A DNA stretch of 64,000 nt. It comes from Hyphomicrobium sp. (GTDB taxonomy: Bacteria; Pseudomonadota; Alphaproteobacteria; Rhizobiales; Hyphomicrobiaceae). Location: positions 44,135 to 108,134 of the forward strand of contig JASBSU010000025.1 of NCBI GenBank assembly GCA_030148725.1, written 5' to 3'. Positions 29,729 to 40,622 of this stretch are shown here, piece by piece. Position 1 is the stretch's first letter. Every line of letters starts with the position of its first letter. The notes beneath the pieces were generated by a model. That model ran no database searches. It was not told the DNA's origin and saw only the letters and a program-made list of their open reading frames with translations. The position numbers were made by a program, and so were the translations under genes.

Positions 29729-30054
29729 TGGCCTCGTTGAAGATCAAGAAGGGCGACCACGTCATCGTGCTCGCGGGCCGTGACAAGGGCAAGCACGGCG
29801 AAGTCGTCGAGATGCTCCCCAGGGAGCAGCGCGCGGTCGTGCGCGGCGTCAACGTCGTGCGTCGCCACCAGAAGCAGACCGCTTCGCAGGAAGGCGGCAT
29901 CATTTCGAAGGAAGCGCCGATCCACATTTCGAACCTCGCGATCGAGGATCCGAAGGACGGAAAGCCGACGCGCGTCGGCTTCAAGCTTCTCGACGACGGC
30001 AAGAAGGTTCGCTTCGCCAAGCGCTCTGGCGAAGTCATTCCGGAGAGACAGTAA
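29728..30054 (+). CDS. rplX: 50S ribosomal protein L24 (108 aa)
   Basis: Assembly-initiator protein with a KOW motif ([14 protein letters not shown] near residue 6). R-G-V-N-V-V-R-R-H follows. ATG overlaps the rplN stop by one base. Confidence 0.97.
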   Translation: MASLKIKKGDHVIVLAGRDKGKHGEVVEMLPREQRAVVRGVNVVRRHQKQTASQEGGIISKEAPIHISNLAIEDPKDGKPTRVGFKLLDDGKKVRFAKRSGEVIPERQ

Positions 30055-30057
30055 GTC

Positions 30058-30732
30058 ATGGCTGAGAAAGAGAAACCGGCAAAGGCTGCCGGCGCCCCCA
30101 AGGGTGGCGCTCCGGTCAAGGCCAAGCGCGAGAAGAAGGCAGCCGCTCCGAAAGAGCCGCGCGCGCCAGCAGCTCCGCGTCCGGCCGATTACAAGCCGCG
30201 CCTCAAGACGCACTACGAGACGGTTGTCCGTCCGGCTCTGCAAGAGAAGTTCAACTACCAGAACGTCATGCAGCTGCCGAAGATCGAGAAGGTCGTGCTC
30301 AACATGGGCGTCGGCGAGGCGGTCAACGATCGCAAGAAGGTGGAGAGCGCCGCTGGCGACCTCGCCCTCATTGCCGGTCAGCGCCCCGTGCAGACGCGCT
30401 CGCGCAAGGCCATCGCGACCTACAAGCTTCGTGAAGGCATGCCGATCGGCGCCAAGGTCACCCTGCGTGGCGACCGGATGTACGAATTCCTGGATCGGTT
30501 CGTCACCATCGCGCTGCCGCGCGTGAAGGACTTCCGCGGTCTCAACGGTAAGAGCTTCGACGGTCGCGGCAACTATGCCTGCGGTCTCAAGGAGCACATC
30601 GTGTTCCCGGAAATCGACTATGACAAGGTCGACCAGGTCTGGGGCATGGACATCATCGTTTGCACGTCGGCTACCACCGACGACGAGGCGCGCGAACTCC
30701 TTCGCGGCTTCAATTTCCCGTTTCGCAGCTAG
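30058..30732 (+). CDS. rplE: 50S ribosomal protein L5 with basic N-terminal extension (224 aa)
   Basis: Central protuberance protein that binds 5S rRNA. The core starts near residue 44 (Y-K-P-R-L-K-T-H-Y) and shows [11 protein letters not shown] and R-P-V-Q-T-R-S-R-K. The usual L5 has about 180-185 residues; the extra ~40 at the N-terminus are Lys/Ala/Pro-rich. The ATG at 30058 is 3 bp after the rplX stop, and there is no in-frame ATG near the core start, so the extension is probably translated. Confidence 0.95.
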   Translation: MAEKEKPAKAAGAPKGGAPVKAKREKKAAAPKEPRAPAAPRPADYKPRLKTHYETVVRPALQEKFNYQNVMQLPKIEKVVLNMGVGEAVNDRKKVESAAGDLALIAGQRPVQTRSRKAIATYKLREGMPIGAKVTLRGDRMYEFLDRFVTIALPRVKDFRGLNGKSFDGRGNYACGLKEHIVFPEIDYDKVDQVWGMDIIVCTSATTDDEARELLRGFNFPFRS

Positions 30733-30773
30733 AGGACCTCGGGCTGAACCCGACAGGCCTTTGGAGGATATAG

Positions 30774-31079
30774 ATGGCTAAGACGAGCTCGGTAGAAAAG
30801 AACAACAGGCGGCGTCGCCTGTCGGCCCAGAAGGCCGAGAAGCGCAAGCGCCTCAAGGCAATTGCGAACGACCTGAAGCGTCCGGCCGAGGAGCGCTTTG
30901 CTGCTCGCATCAAGCTGGCTGAGATGCCGCGTAACTCTTCGCCGGTGCGCATCCGTAACCGGTGCGAGCTGACGGGCCGTTCGCGCGCCTATTACCGCAA
31001 GCTCAGGATTTGCCGTAACCAGCTGCGCGATCTTGCCAGCCAGGGTCTGATCCCCGGCATGGTCAAGTCGAGCTGGTAA
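30774..31079 (+). CDS. rpsN: 30S ribosomal protein S14 (101 aa, zinc-free type)
   Basis: 30S head protein. [13 protein letters not shown] near residue 63 and the final G-M-V-K-S-S-W are typical. It lacks the two CxxC zinc pairs and has the long form, as in most proteobacteria. Preceded by GGAGG at 30763-30767. Confidence 0.97.
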   Translation: MAKTSSVEKNNRRRRLSAQKAEKRKRLKAIANDLKRPAEERFAARIKLAEMPRNSSPVRIRNRCELTGRSRAYYRKLRICRNQLRDLASQGLIPGMVKSSW

Positions 31080-31091
31080 GGGGAGAACAAA

Positions 31092-31490
31092 ATGTCGATC
31101 AACGATCCCCTAGGCGATATGCTGACGCGCATCCGCAATGCTCAGATGCGGCGTCGTCCGAAGGTTGTCACGCCGGCTTCCAACATCCGCGCGCGCGTTC
31201 TCGACGTGCTCGAGGAAGAGGGCTATATCCGTGGCTACTCGCGCGTCGAGCAGAAGGGTGCCCTGCCGGTCTTCGAGATCGAGCTGAAGTACTACAACGG
31301 GCAGCCGGCCATCCGCGAGATCCAGCGTGTTTCGACGCCGGGCCGCCGCGTGTACTCGCCAGTGCGCGACATCCCGACCGTCGCCAACGGCCTCGGTGTC
31401 GCGATCCTCTCCACGCCGAAGGGCGTGATGTCGGACTCGAAGGCGCGCGAGCAGAACGTCGGCGGAGAGGTTCTCTGCAGCATCTTCTAA
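31092..31490 (+). CDS. rpsH: 30S ribosomal protein S8 (132 aa)
   Basis: Binds central 16S rRNA and is the classical spc operon repressor. [13 protein letters not shown] near residue 5 and S-T-P-K-G-V-M-S-D near 110 are diagnostic. Follows rpsN by 12 bp. Confidence 0.97.
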   Translation: MSINDPLGDMLTRIRNAQMRRRPKVVTPASNIRARVLDVLEEEGYIRGYSRVEQKGALPVFEIELKYYNGQPAIREIQRVSTPGRRVYSPVRDIPTVANGLGVAILSTPKGVMSDSKAREQNVGGEVLCSIF

Positions 31491-31537
31491 TCTGCGGCCC
31501 GCTTTGAGCGGGTGTGCATCAAGGCTTTGGAACGACC

Positions 31538-32080
31538 ATGTCACGTATCGGCAAAAAAGCAGTCCCGGTCCCGTCCAACGTGACGGCGACTGTCAGCGGG
31601 CGAGAGGTCAAGGTCAAGGGCGCGAAGGGGGAACTCTCCTTCACCGTTCCTGACAAGATCAAGGTCGAGAAGACGGCCGAAGGCATCTCGGTCGAACCGC
31701 TCGACGAGACGAAGCTGGCGCGCTCCATGTGGGGCATGTCGCGCACGATGATCTCGAACCTCATCGAGGGCGTCACCAACGGATATTCGCGCACTCTGGA
31801 GATCCAGGGCGTCGGTTTCCGCGCCGCGATGAAGGGCAAGGATCAGCTGCAGCTCAACATCGGCTTCAGCCACGACGTGGTTCACAAGATCCCGGCGGGC
31901 GTCGAAGTCAAGGTTTCGGGCGCCAAGCAGGAAATCATCACCGTGTCCGGCATCGACGCACAGCTCGTCGGGCAGGTCGCCGCCAACATCCGCGCCTCGC
32001 GGCCGCCGGAGCCCTACCAGGGCAAGGGCATCCGCTACCAGGGCGAATACATCTTCCGCAAGGAAGGCAAGAAGAAGTAA
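31538..32080 (+). CDS. rplF: 50S ribosomal protein L6 (180 aa)
   Basis: Binds 23S rRNA near the sarcin-ricin loop. [12 protein letters not shown] starts the protein and the [11 protein letters not shown] segment is near the end. ATG 31538 is chosen on the conserved N-terminus; the frame is open 24 bases further upstream. Confidence 0.97.
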   Translation: MSRIGKKAVPVPSNVTATVSGREVKVKGAKGELSFTVPDKIKVEKTAEGISVEPLDETKLARSMWGMSRTMISNLIEGVTNGYSRTLEIQGVGFRAAMKGKDQLQLNIGFSHDVVHKIPAGVEVKVSGAKQEIITVSGIDAQLVGQVAANIRASRPPEPYQGKGIRYQGEYIFRKEGKKK

Positions 32081-32091
32081 GGACGCTAGCC

Positions 32092-32454
32092 ATGAGCGAA
32101 CTCAGCAAACTGTTCGATCGGCGCAAGACACGCGTCCGTCGCTCCCTGAAGGCGAATTCGACAGGGCGTGCGCGTCTGTCGGTGCACCGTTCATCCAAGC
32201 ACATCTATGTGCAGCTCATCGACGACGCCGCCGGCAAGACCGTTGCCTCGGCTTCGACGCTGGAAAAAGATCTCAAGTCGTCGCTGAAGACCGGCGCCGA
32301 CAAGGCGGCCGCTGCGGCGGTCGGCAAGCTCATCGCCGAGCGCGCGTTGAAGGCAGGCGTCAAGGACGTCGTCTTCGATCGCGGTGGCTACATCTATCAC
32401 GGCCGCGTCAAAGCGCTGGCTGATGCCGCGCGCGAAGGCGGCCTGAACTTCTAA
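32092..32454 (+). CDS. rplR: 50S ribosomal protein L18 (120 aa)
   Basis: 5S rRNA-binding protein. [11 protein letters not shown] near residue 9, [15 protein letters not shown] and the final [15 protein letters not shown] are diagnostic. ATG 32092 gives the normal length; it begins 11 bp after the rplF stop. Confidence 0.97.
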   Translation: MSELSKLFDRRKTRVRRSLKANSTGRARLSVHRSSKHIYVQLIDDAAGKTVASASTLEKDLKSSLKTGADKAAAAAVGKLIAERALKAGVKDVVFDRGGYIYHGRVKALADAAREGGLNF

Positions 32455-32469
32455 CGAGAGGATTGCAAC

Positions 32470-33054
32470 GTGGCACGTCCCCAAGGACAAGGCAGAGACC
32501 GCGGCGGTCGCGATCGCGAGGAGCGGGATAGCGAGTTCACCGAGAAGCTCGTTCACATCAACCGCGTCGCCAAGGTCGTGAAGGGCGGCAAGCGCTTCGG
32601 CTTTGCTGCGCTGGTGGTCGTGGGCGATCTCAAGGGCCGCGTCGGCTTCGGCCACGGCAAGGCGCGCGAGGTTCCCGAGGCGATCCGCAAGGCGACGGAA
32701 GCTGCCAAGCGCTCGCTGCTGCGCGTGCCGCTGCGCGATGCTCGGACGCTGCATCATGACAGCGAAGGCCGTCATGGTTCGGGTAAGGTGGTTCTGCGCT
32801 CGGCGCCTCCGGGCACCGGCATCATCGCAGGCGGCGCCATGCGCGCCGTGTTCGAGATGCTCGGCGTGCACGACGTTGTCGCAAAGTCGCTCGGCTCGAC
32901 CAACCCGTACAACGTGGTGCGTGCAACTTTCGATGCTCTGAAGCATCAGGAGAACCCGCGCGGCGTTGCGGCCCGCCGCAACAAGAAGGTGAGCGAGATC
33001 GTCTCGCGCCGCCGTGACGGCTCCGCTGCCGGCGAGGCAGTCGCCGAGGCGTAA
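32470..33054 (+). CDS. rpsE: 30S ribosomal protein S5 (194 aa)
   Basis: mRNA-entry and fidelity protein. The double-stranded RNA-binding segment [14 protein letters not shown] and the [13 protein letters not shown] region are typical. The GTG start at 32470 follows a GAGAGG site (32455-32460). Slightly long Arg/Ala-rich tail. Confidence 0.96.
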   Translation: MARPQGQGRDRGGRDREERDSEFTEKLVHINRVAKVVKGGKRFGFAALVVVGDLKGRVGFGHGKAREVPEAIRKATEAAKRSLLRVPLRDARTLHHDSEGRHGSGKVVLRSAPPGTGIIAGGAMRAVFEMLGVHDVVAKSLGSTNPYNVVRATFDALKHQENPRGVAARRNKKVSEIVSRRRDGSAAGEAVAEA

Positions 33055-33090
33055 GCGTCGGCGCAGGAACACCCTTAGGAACGAAGTGTC

Positions 33091-33297
33091 ATGGCCAAGA
33101 AGACCATCACCGTCGAGCAGATCGCCAGCGCGAACCGTCGCCCTGAAATTCAGTCGCAGACGTTGCGCGGCCTGGGTCTCGACAAGCTGCACCGTCGTCG
33201 CGAGCTGGAAGATACTCCAGCTGTTCGCGGCATGATCAACAAGATCCCGCACCTCGTGCGCATCATCGAAGATGCGCCGGCGGGCAAGAAAGCCTAA
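33091..33297 (+). CDS. rpmD: 50S ribosomal protein L30 (68 aa)
   Basis: Small 23S rRNA-binding protein. [11 protein letters not shown] near residue 26 and [10 protein letters not shown] near 50 are the family motifs. Lies between rpsE and rplO as usual. Confidence 0.96.
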   Translation: MAKKTITVEQIASANRRPEIQSQTLRGLGLDKLHRRRELEDTPAVRGMINKIPHLVRIIEDAPAGKKA

Positions 33298-33311
33298 GGA
33301 GCTAGAGTCCG

Positions 33312-33869
33312 ATGCGGCTCAATGAGATCAAAGACAAGCACGGCTCACGCAAGGATCGCGTGCGCGTCGGGCGCGGCATCGGCTCCGGCCTCGGCAAGAC
33401 CGGTGGTCGCGGCGGCAAAGGCCAGACTGCACGTACCGGTGTTGCCATCGGCGGCTTCGAAGGCGGCCAGATGCCGTTGCATCGGCGTCTGCCGAAGCGC
33501 GGCTTCAACAAGTGGCGCCGCAAGGACTTCAACGAAATCAATGTCGGCACCTTGCAGCAGGCGATCGACGAGAAGCGTCTCGACGCGAGCAAGCCGGTCA
33601 ATCTCGAGGCTCTGATCGAGGCTGGCCTTCTGCGCCGCTCGAAGGATGGCTTGCGCCTGCTCGGTTCGGGCGAGCTCACTGCCAAGGTCTCTCTGACCGT
33701 TGATCACGTATCGGGGACAGCTCGTGCGGCCGTCGAGAAGGCCGGGGGCTCGGTAACCGTGATCGAGAAGAAGGTGCTTCCGGCAGACGAAGCCAAGCGC
33801 AAGAAGACGCAGGCGAAGAAAGCCGCCGGCGCCAGCAAGAAGCCGGCCGGCGCGGCCAGCGAAGAATAA
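33312..33869 (+). CDS. rplO: 50S ribosomal protein L15 (185 aa, basic tail)
   Basis: Late assembly protein. [17 protein letters not shown] near residue 18 and [16 protein letters not shown] near 49 are diagnostic. The core ends near residue 155; a Lys/Ala-rich tail of about 30 residues follows, longer than in most L15. Confidence 0.97.
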   Translation: MRLNEIKDKHGSRKDRVRVGRGIGSGLGKTGGRGGKGQTARTGVAIGGFEGGQMPLHRRLPKRGFNKWRRKDFNEINVGTLQQAIDEKRLDASKPVNLEALIEAGLLRRSKDGLRLLGSGELTAKVSLTVDHVSGTARAAVEKAGGSVTVIEKKVLPADEAKRKKTQAKKAAGASKKPAGAASEE

Positions 33870-33885
33870 CCTTGGCGCAGATAAG

Positions 33886-33909
33886 CGTCGGCGGCAGGTG
33901 CTGCCGACG
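33886..33909 (+). other. hairpin between rplO and secY
   Basis: GTCGGCGGC and GCTGCCGAC arms (9-10 bp, one G-U pair) 20 bp after the rplO stop, without a T-run. It may moderate read-through from ribosomal genes into secY. Confidence 0.5.
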
Positions 33910-34018
33910 TTAAGGTGTCTGCGGCGTTGCCGCACCCGGGACGGCCTCCCATGTAAGCGAGGGGACATCCAGAGGGCGGCCCGCAGCAACGGGCGCGAAG
34001 GGTCGGGAGAGACGAACA

Positions 34019-35374
34019 ATGGTATCCGCTGCCGAGCAGCTAGCCGCCAATCTTAATTTTGGCGCGTTCGCCAAAGCCGATGATCTGAAGCGCCGCATCT
34101 ACTTCACGCTCGGCGCTCTCATCGTTTATCGGTTCGGGACGTTCATCCCGCTGCCGGGCATCAACCCGACCGCCTTCGCGCAGACGTTCCAAGCCAACGC
34201 TGGCGGCATCCTCGGCATGTTCAACATGTTCGCGGGTGGCGCAGTCGAGCGCATGGCGATCTTTGCGCTCAACATCATGCCCTACATCTCGGCATCGATC
34301 ATCATGCAGCTCATGAGTTCGATGTCGCCGAAGCTCGAGGCCCTCAAAAAGGAAGGCGAGCAAGGGCGCAAGCAGATCAACCAGTACACGCGCTACCTGA
34401 CGGTGGTGCTCGCGGCTTTCCAGGCTTATGGCATCGCGATCGGCTTGGAAGGGTCGCGCAGTGCGGCCGGCGCCGTCGTGATGGACCCCGGCTGGTTCTT
34501 CCGCGTGACGACGGTCATCACGCTGGTCGGCGGTACGCTGTTCCTGATGTGGCTCGGCGAGCAGATCACGCAGCGCGGTGTTGGTAACGGTATTTCGCTC
34601 ATCATTTTCGCAGGCATCGTGGCAGGCCTTCCGTCGGCGCTCGTCGGCCTGTTCGAGCTCGCTCGCACCGGCTCGCTGTCGGTTGTGCTGCTGCTGGCGT
34701 TGCTGGCGCTGATGTTGTTCGTCGTCGCCGCCATCGTTTACATGGAGCGCGCGCAGCGTCGCCTGCTAATTCAATATCCGAAGCGACAGGTCGGCAACCG
34801 GATGTTCCAGGGCGACAGCTCGCATCTGCCGCTGAAGCTCAATTCTGCTGGCGTCATTCCGCCGATCTTTGCATCCTCGCTGCTGCTGCTGCCGATCACG
34901 GCTGCGCAGTTCACTGCGGGACAGGGGCCGAACTGGCTCAACGAGCTGACCGCAGCGCTGGGAAGCGGCCAGCCGCTCCATATTCTTCTCTATGTGGTGC
35001 TGATCATCTTCTTCGCCTTCTTCTATACGGCTGTCGTCTTCAATCCGAAGGAGACCGCTGACAACCTGCGCAAGTACGGCGGGTTCCTGCCCGGTATCCG
35101 TCCTGGTGAGAAGACGGCTGAATACATCGACTACGTTCTCACCCGCATCACCGTCGTCGGCGCCATCTACCTCGCCGCGGTCTGCGTATTGCCAGAAATA
35201 CTCATTTCGTATGCAGCCGTGCCGTTCTACTTTGGCGGTACCTCGCTGCTGATCGCGGTGAGCGTGACCATGGACACCGTGGCACAGGTGCAGAGCCATC
35301 TGCTCGCGCACCAATACGAAGGCCTGATCAAAAAGGCCAAGCTGAGAGGCGCGACGGGACGAGGGCGGAGATGA
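34019..35374 (+). CDS. secY: preprotein translocase subunit SecY (451 aa)
   Basis: Pore subunit of SecYEG with ten membrane helices. The plug region and [24 protein letters not shown] segment near residue 75 and the cytoplasmic [12 protein letters not shown] loop near 180 are typical. ATG 34019 follows GGGAGAGACG. Its last codons overlap the adk start (ATGA). Confidence 0.97.
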   Translation: MVSAAEQLAANLNFGAFAKADDLKRRIYFTLGALIVYRFGTFIPLPGINPTAFAQTFQANAGGILGMFNMFAGGAVERMAIFALNIMPYISASIIMQLMSSMSPKLEALKKEGEQGRKQINQYTRYLTVVLAAFQAYGIAIGLEGSRSAAGAVVMDPGWFFRVTTVITLVGGTLFLMWLGEQITQRGVGNGISLIIFAGIVAGLPSALVGLFELARTGSLSVVLLLALLALMLFVVAAIVYMERAQRRLLIQYPKRQVGNRMFQGDSSHLPLKLNSAGVIPPIFASSLLLLPITAAQFTAGQGPNWLNELTAALGSGQPLHILLYVVLIIFFAFFYTAVVFNPKETADNLRKYGGFLPGIRPGEKTAEYIDYVLTRITVVGAIYLAAVCVLPEILISYAAVPFYFGGTSLLIAVSVTMDTVAQVQSHLLAHQYEGLIKKAKLRGATGRGRR

Positions 35375-35964
35375 ATCTGATCCTGCTGGGTCCACCAGGA
35401 GCCGGCAAAGGAACGCAAGCCGAGAATCTCGCCAAGAAGCGTGGGCTTGTCCAACTTTCTACCGGTGACATGCTGCGCCAGGCGGTCAAAGCCGGAACCC
35501 CGGTGGGTCTGGAAGCCAGCGCGATCATGGAGGCCGGCGGGCTTGTTCCCGACGATGTCGTGATCAAGATCATCGAGGAGCGGATCGCACGGCCCGACTG
35601 CGCGAACGGCTTCATTCTCGATGGTTTTCCGCGCACGCTGAAGCAGGCGGCGGCACTCGACAAGCTCCTTGCCTCGAAGGGCAAGAAGCTCGACGCCGTG
35701 GTCGAGCTGAAGGTCAACGACGGCGCTCTGGCGGCTCGCATCGAGAATCGCGCGCGGGAGACGATCGCTGCCGGTGGCGTGCCGCGCAGTGACGACAACG
35801 CTGAGGCGCTGAAGACACGGCTCATGGCTTACTACCGCGAGACGGCGCCACTGATTGGTTACTACTTCGCGAAGGAAAAGCTCAGCTGTGTCGATGGTAT
35901 GGCGCCCATTCAGGACGTCGCGGCGCAACTGGACAACGTTCTGAACACTGTCGTCGCACCTTAA
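35371..35964 (+). CDS. adk: adenylate kinase, short-LID type (197 aa)
   Basis: Converts ATP + AMP to 2 ADP. The P-loop G-P-P-G-A-G-K-G-T is at residues 7-15, and F-I-L-D-G-F-P-R-T near 85 is the AMP-site signature. The LID is the short form without zinc cysteines, so the protein is about 20 residues shorter than the E. coli enzyme. The ATG overlaps the secY stop by four bases, so the two are coupled. Confidence 0.97.
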   Translation: MNLILLGPPGAGKGTQAENLAKKRGLVQLSTGDMLRQAVKAGTPVGLEASAIMEAGGLVPDDVVIKIIEERIARPDCANGFILDGFPRTLKQAAALDKLLASKGKKLDAVVELKVNDGALAARIENRARETIAAGGVPRSDDNAEALKTRLMAYYRETAPLIGYYFAKEKLSCVDGMAPIQDVAAQLDNVLNTVVAP

Positions 35965-35983
35965 AAAAGTCGTTATCGGACAA

Positions 35984-36012
35984 TTGACGGAGACGTAGTG
36001 CTTCGGTACAAC
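35984..36012 (+). promoter_or_regulatory. near-consensus promoter before rpsM
   Basis: TTGACG at 35984-35989, exactly 17 bp, TACAAC at 36007-36012, in the 210-bp gap between adk and rpsM. It gives the alpha operon (rpsM-rpsK-rpoA-rplQ) its own start, with a leader of about 155 bases. Confidence 0.65.
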
Positions 36013-36174
36013 ACCGCGTTCTTAACGCACGCTCGAAACCGCCCGATCTTTAAACAGACGGGCTGGAGAGGTGTGTTTTTGGCGCAGGATCACTAGACAC
36101 TAAGAGCAGCGGGATTGCCGCATCGGGGGCGGTCAAGCCTCTGTCGGCGGCAATCGATACCTCAGGAGAGACGT

Positions 36175-36546
<372 letters not shown>

Positions 36547-36643
36547 TCGCGCTTTTCTCGGGGACAGCCACATCGGCGGCCCCATACGTTTTTGAAGAAC
36601 TATGCATGTCGGGTCGCGGCGCGGCCCCTGGAGAGACCTACGG

Positions 36644-37051
36644 ATGGCCAAGGAAGCAACCGGTGCAGCCGGACGCGGTAAGGTTCGCCGCCGCGAGAAA
36701 AAGAACATCACGTCGGGCGTTGCGCACGTCAACGCCTCGTTCAACAACACGATGATCACGATCACCGACGCGCAGGGCAACACGATCGCCTGGTCGTCGT
36801 CGGGCACGAAGGGCTTCAAGGGCTCGCGCAAGTCGACGCCGTACGCTGCTCAGGTGGCGGCTGAGGACGCTGGCCGCAAGGCCCAGGAGCACGGCATGAA
36901 GATCCTCGAAGTCGAGGTCTGCGGTCCGGGCTCGGGTCGTGAGTCGGCGCTTCGCGCTCTTCAGTCGGTCGGATTCCAGATCACGTCGATCCGCGATGTG
37001 ACGCCGATCCCGCACAACGGTTGCCGTCCGCGCAAGCGTCGTCGCGTCTAA
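36644..37051 (+). CDS. rpsK: 30S ribosomal protein S11 (135 aa)
   Basis: Platform protein at the E site. [12 protein letters not shown] near residue 23 and [13 protein letters not shown] at the end are diagnostic. ATG 36644 follows GGAGAGACCTACGG; an upstream ATG at 36602 is not conserved. A few residues longer at the N-terminus than E. coli S11. Confidence 0.96.
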   Translation: MAKEATGAAGRGKVRRREKKNITSGVAHVNASFNNTMITITDAQGNTIAWSSSGTKGFKGSRKSTPYAAQVAAEDAGRKAQEHGMKILEVEVCGPGSGRESALRALQSVGFQITSIRDVTPIPHNGCRPRKRRRV

Positions 37052-37174
37052 CACTTCTCCGGCGGGGCGAAGAGGCTTCCGTCCCGCCGTGCGCCGCTTA
37101 CGCGTGCGCTGTACGCAAGCTGTATTCAATCGCCTGCCACCCCCGGCACAGGCGTCAAGGTAGCGAGGCACCCC

Positions 37175-38200
37175 GTGGTGAACGTTCTGCAAAAGAACTG
37201 GCAAGATCTCATCAAGCCGAACAAGCTGGACGTGGCTGCCGGCCGCGATCGCAACCGCATCGCGACGGTGGTTGCAGAGCCGCTGGAGCGTGGCTTCGGC
37301 ATGACGCTCGGCAACGCGTTGCGCCGCGTGCTGCTGTCGTCGCTGCAGGGTGCCGCGATCAAGACCGTACAGATCGACGGCGTGTTGCACGAGTTCTCGT
37401 CCATTCCGTCGGTGCGTGAGGATGTGACGAACATCATCCTCAACATCAAGGAAATCGCGCTGCGCATTCACTCCGAGGGTGTGAAGCGCATGGTGCTGAA
37501 GAAGGAAGGCGGCGGCCCGGTCCGCGCCAAGGACATCGAGGCCGGCCCCGATGTCGAGATCCTGAACCCCGAGCACGTGATCTGCACCCTCGACCAGGGC
37601 GCCGCCATCCGCATGGAGTTCACGGCCGACATGGGCAAGGGCTACGTGCCCGCCGAGCGCAATCGCCCGGAGGACGCTCCGATCGGCCTCATCCCGGTCG
37701 ACAGCCTCTACAGCCCGGTCAAGAAGGTCTCCTACAAGGTCGAGAACACCCGCGAGGGCCAGATCCTCGACTATGACAAGCTGACGATGACCGTCGAGAC
37801 CGACGGCTCGGTGAAGCCCGAGGACGCGATCGCGCTCGCCGCTCGCATCCTGCAGGACCAGCTCGCTGTCTTCATCAACTTCGAGGAGCCGAAGAAGGCC
37901 GTCGAAGAGACCCGTCATCCGGAGCTGGCGTTCAACGCCGCGCTGCTAAAGAAGGTGGACGAGCTCGAGCTGTCCGTGCGCTCGGCCAACTGCCTGAAGA
38001 ACGACAACATCGTCTACATCGGCGACCTCATCCAGAAGACCGAGGCGGAGATGCTGCGCACCCCGAACTTCGGCCGCAAGTCGCTCAACGAGATCAAGGA
38101 AGTCCTGGCTTCCATGGGCCTGCATCTCGGTATGGAAGTGCCGAACTGGCCGCCGGACAACATCGAAGAGCTGGCGAAGCGCTTCGAGGACCAGTACTAA
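37175..38200 (+). CDS. rpoA: DNA-directed RNA polymerase subunit alpha (341 aa)
   Basis: Assembly subunit of RNA polymerase. The N-terminal domain shows [17 protein letters not shown] near residue 36; the C-terminal domain (from ~residue 255) with [13 protein letters not shown] and [10 protein letters not shown] binds UP elements and activators such as FixK/FNR proteins. Two adjacent GTG codons (37175, 37178) can start; the exact one is undecided. Confidence 0.97.
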   Translation: MVNVLQKNWQDLIKPNKLDVAAGRDRNRIATVVAEPLERGFGMTLGNALRRVLLSSLQGAAIKTVQIDGVLHEFSSIPSVREDVTNIILNIKEIALRIHSEGVKRMVLKKEGGGPVRAKDIEAGPDVEILNPEHVICTLDQGAAIRMEFTADMGKGYVPAERNRPEDAPIGLIPVDSLYSPVKKVSYKVENTREGQILDYDKLTMTVETDGSVKPEDAIALAARILQDQLAVFINFEEPKKAVEETRHPELAFNAALLKKVDELELSVRSANCLKNDNIVYIGDLIQKTEAEMLRTPNFGRKSLNEIKEVLASMGLHLGMEVPNWPPDNIEELAKRFEDQY

Positions 38201-38317
38201 GCCGGCCGTAGGCGACGGGGTTTCGCAAGAGACCAACCGTCGCCACTGCCATCGGAAGACCGAAGCAATCAAGGCGGGGCCAAAGAACCCCCCATTGCAC
38301 AACGAAAGGGTAGAACT

Positions 38318-38746
38318 ATGCGACACAAGAAGCTCGGCCGCCGATTCAACCGCGACGTCGGCCACCGTCAGGCAATGCTGTCCAACATGGCGGCTGCGCT
38401 CATCAAGCACGAGCAGATCGTCACCACGCTGCCGAAGGCGAAAGACCTCAAGCGCGTCGTCGACAAGTACATCACGCTGGCCAAGCGCGGTGACCTCAAC
38501 TCGCGTCGTCTTGCGGCTTCGCGCCTGCGCGACGAAGACCAGGTCAAGAAGTTGTTCGACGTCCTCGGCCCCCGCTACAAGGATCGCGCCGGCGGTTACA
38601 CGCGCGTCCTGAAGGCCGGCTTCCGCTATGGCGATAGCGCGCCGCGCGCCGTCATCGAGCTTGTCGATCGCGATACGTCGATCAAGGGCAAGGAAGACCG
38701 CGAGCGTCACGAGGCGGCCGTCGCCGCTGCTCAGTCCGAGGGCTGA
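38318..38746 (+). CDS. rplQ: 50S ribosomal protein L17 (142 aa)
   Basis: Exit-site protein, last gene of the alpha operon. [17 protein letters not shown] at the start is diagnostic. Short Ala/Glu tail. A strong terminator follows 49 bp after the stop. Confidence 0.97.
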   Translation: MRHKKLGRRFNRDVGHRQAMLSNMAAALIKHEQIVTTLPKAKDLKRVVDKYITLAKRGDLNSRRLAASRLRDEDQVKKLFDVLGPRYKDRAGGYTRVLKAGFRYGDSAPRAVIELVDRDTSIKGKEDRERHEAAVAAAQSEG

Positions 38747-38794
38747 GCCCGGCTCGGGAGCCGCCTCAATGGCGGCGCCCAAAATGATTTCGAG

Positions 38795-38826
38795 AAGGCC
38801 GGTGCTGGAACGCGCCGGCCTTTTTT
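38795..38826. terminator. bidirectional rho-independent terminator after rplQ
   Basis: AAGGCCGG ... CCGGCCTT stem with a 12-base loop, followed by TTTTTT on the + strand and by a moderately T-rich tract on the - strand. It separates rplQ from the convergent cupin gene. Confidence 0.85.
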
Positions 38827-38839
38827 CTTTGGCCCGGTC

Positions 38840-39292
38840 TCAGGCTGCAGTGGCGGCTTGCGTTTGGCCTTCGAGCAGGGCTTTGAATTCCGGTATGCCA
38901 AGGGTGGCGATGATGTTGAGGTCTGCGTCCAGGATCTCGTAGACCGGCCCCGAGACATTGCGGTTGCTGAAGAATGCGATCACGTCTTGCGTTCCGCCGC
39001 CTTCGGTGTGGGGCTCGCCGTCGCCGGGCGTCGAGACGTAGCTTCCGACAGGGCGCACCTCTTTCAGCTCGCCATTGGCGCGATAGATGCGCAGTTCCCC
39101 CTGCAGGACCAGGGTCACGTAATCGCAGCGATGACGGTGGATGGCGATCTTTGAGTTGGCGTCGAACTTGAAGAGGATGTCGACGATGCGCTTTGCCTCA
39201 TCAACCGCGCAGATGTGGTAGGCGATGTGGGGGAAGCCCTCGAGTGTGTGCCAGCTGATGTTGCGGGCATCATACGGCAGGGTTGTCGTCAT
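38840..39292 (-). CDS. single-domain cupin protein (150 aa)
   Basis: Small beta-barrel protein. The first cupin motif is visible as A-I-H-R-H-R-C-D-Y-V-T-L-V-L-Q-G-E near residue 50, with two His as candidate metal ligands; the second motif is around residue 90 (D-G-E-P-H-T-E-G) with a further His. No signal peptide or membrane segment. The substrate cannot be told from the sequence; related proteins include dioxygenases and ligand-binding cupins. Divergent from an AraC-type regulator gene across about 125 bp, so control by that regulator is likely. Confidence 0.75.
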   Translation of the reverse strand: MTTTLPYDARNISWHTLEGFPHIAYHICAVDEAKRIVDILFKFDANSKIAIHRHRCDYVTLVLQGELRIYRANGELKEVRPVGSYVSTPGDGEPHTEGGGTQDVIAFFSNRNVSGPVYEILDADLNIIATLGIPEFKALLEGQTQAATAA

Positions 39293-39418
39293 GGTCGGTG
39301 CCTTTCTGGGTTAGACCGCCTGCTCGGCGTCAAAGCGTCCCCGGTCGGTGGCGCTCTGGGTTTCGGCTGACGCTAACGTGAATTGTTGCGGATCGGCGCG
39401 CTTGCCAATTTGCGCCAC

Positions 39419-40426
39419 ATGGCCATCCGACTATCGGGGTTCACAAGGGCGAGTTCGCTCGGCCCGATCGCAGACTTCATGGACCGGCAGGGCGGGTCTA
39501 TCCGCCGTGTGCTGGCCGATGTCGACCTGCCGTATGCGCTGCTGGACCACCGCGACTGCGTTCTGCCTCTCCGCGAGCAATTCCGCCTGCTGGAGCGTGC
39601 GGCTCGGGAGACGGGGGATGCCTGGTTCGGCGCTCGGCTGGGGCACGTCGTTCGATCCAAGCAACTCAGCCAATTCGGCGCCTGGGTGTGCGGGGCTCGT
39701 ACGCTGCGAGAAGCTATCGTTCGCGCACATGCCGGCCTCAACACAATGTTGCAGACGTCGACGCTTCTGACCTTCGAGCAGCGCGGGGCGACGGCGCACT
39801 GGTCGATTGAGTTCGTGGAGCCGGAGACGGAAGGGCGCCATCACAACGAGCTTTTGGGGGTCGGCTACATGATCGACCTGGTGCGCGGCTATGCCGGGGC
39901 GCGCTGGCGGCCAGAAGCCGTTTTCACGGCAATGGTGCAAGGCACACCCCGGGCGCCGCTCGAGGAGGTCTTGGGAACCAACGTCGCCCACGGCCGCGCT
40001 GTTTCGACCATCCTTTTTCCTGCAGCTCTGCTCGATGCGGTGATTGCAAGCGAGGGTCAGTCGACGGGCAAGGATGCCGAGCCGCTACTGCCCCCGCAGA
40101 ATGACGATCTGGCGACCGTTGCGGCCGTCACGGACCTGTCACTGCATGAGGGGTATCCGCGCGTCGATTGGGTGGCGGCAAAGCTCGGATTGACGCGGCG
40201 GTCTCTGCAGCGGCGCCTGGCTGAGCACGGCACCAGCTTCAACGAAGTGCGCGACGGCGTCCTGGAACGGCGGGCGATAGGCCTGCTGCGCGACGGGAAC
40301 GCGGGGATCACCGACATCGCGCTGAGCCTAGGCTATACGGACGCGGCGCATTTCACGCGAGCGTTTCATCGTTGGACGGGCATGGCACCGAGCAGCTATC
40401 GCCGCGGCCAGGGCAGCTGTGCGTAA
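39419..40426 (+). CDS. AraC-family transcriptional regulator (335 aa)
   Basis: The C-terminal ~100 residues form the double helix-turn-helix of AraC proteins: V-A-A-K-L-G-L-T-R-R-S-L-Q-R-R-L-A-E-H-G-T-S-F near residue 240 and I-T-D-I-A-L-S-L-G-Y-T-D-A-A-H-F-T-R-A-F near 295. The N-terminal ~200 residues resemble the ligand-sensing domain found in the OruR/ArgR-like branch. ATG 39419 is chosen; a TTG at 39383 could add 12 residues and neither has a clear ribosome-binding site. It probably controls the divergent cupin gene. Confidence 0.85.
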   Translation: MAIRLSGFTRASSLGPIADFMDRQGGSIRRVLADVDLPYALLDHRDCVLPLREQFRLLERAARETGDAWFGARLGHVVRSKQLSQFGAWVCGARTLREAIVRAHAGLNTMLQTSTLLTFEQRGATAHWSIEFVEPETEGRHHNELLGVGYMIDLVRGYAGARWRPEAVFTAMVQGTPRAPLEEVLGTNVAHGRAVSTILFPAALLDAVIASEGQSTGKDAEPLLPPQNDDLATVAAVTDLSLHEGYPRVDWVAAKLGLTRRSLQRRLAEHGTSFNEVRDGVLERRAIGLLRDGNAGITDIALSLGYTDAAHFTRAFHRWTGMAPSSYRRGQGSCA

Positions 40427-40622
40427 GCTCTCCGGCGGCAGAGGTTCCGGAAAGCCTGAGAAGATTGTGCGATGTCGGTGCCTTGGGGAACTGGCGCGCG
40501 AAATCGTTTTCCGGTAGCTCGTTAGCGCACTCATTCTGCTGAGCATATTCCCGACGTCGATTTCGCAGCAGTGGAAACCAACGGCGCGCGCGGCGTTGTG
40601 CCAATTGAACAGGGAGACGCAT

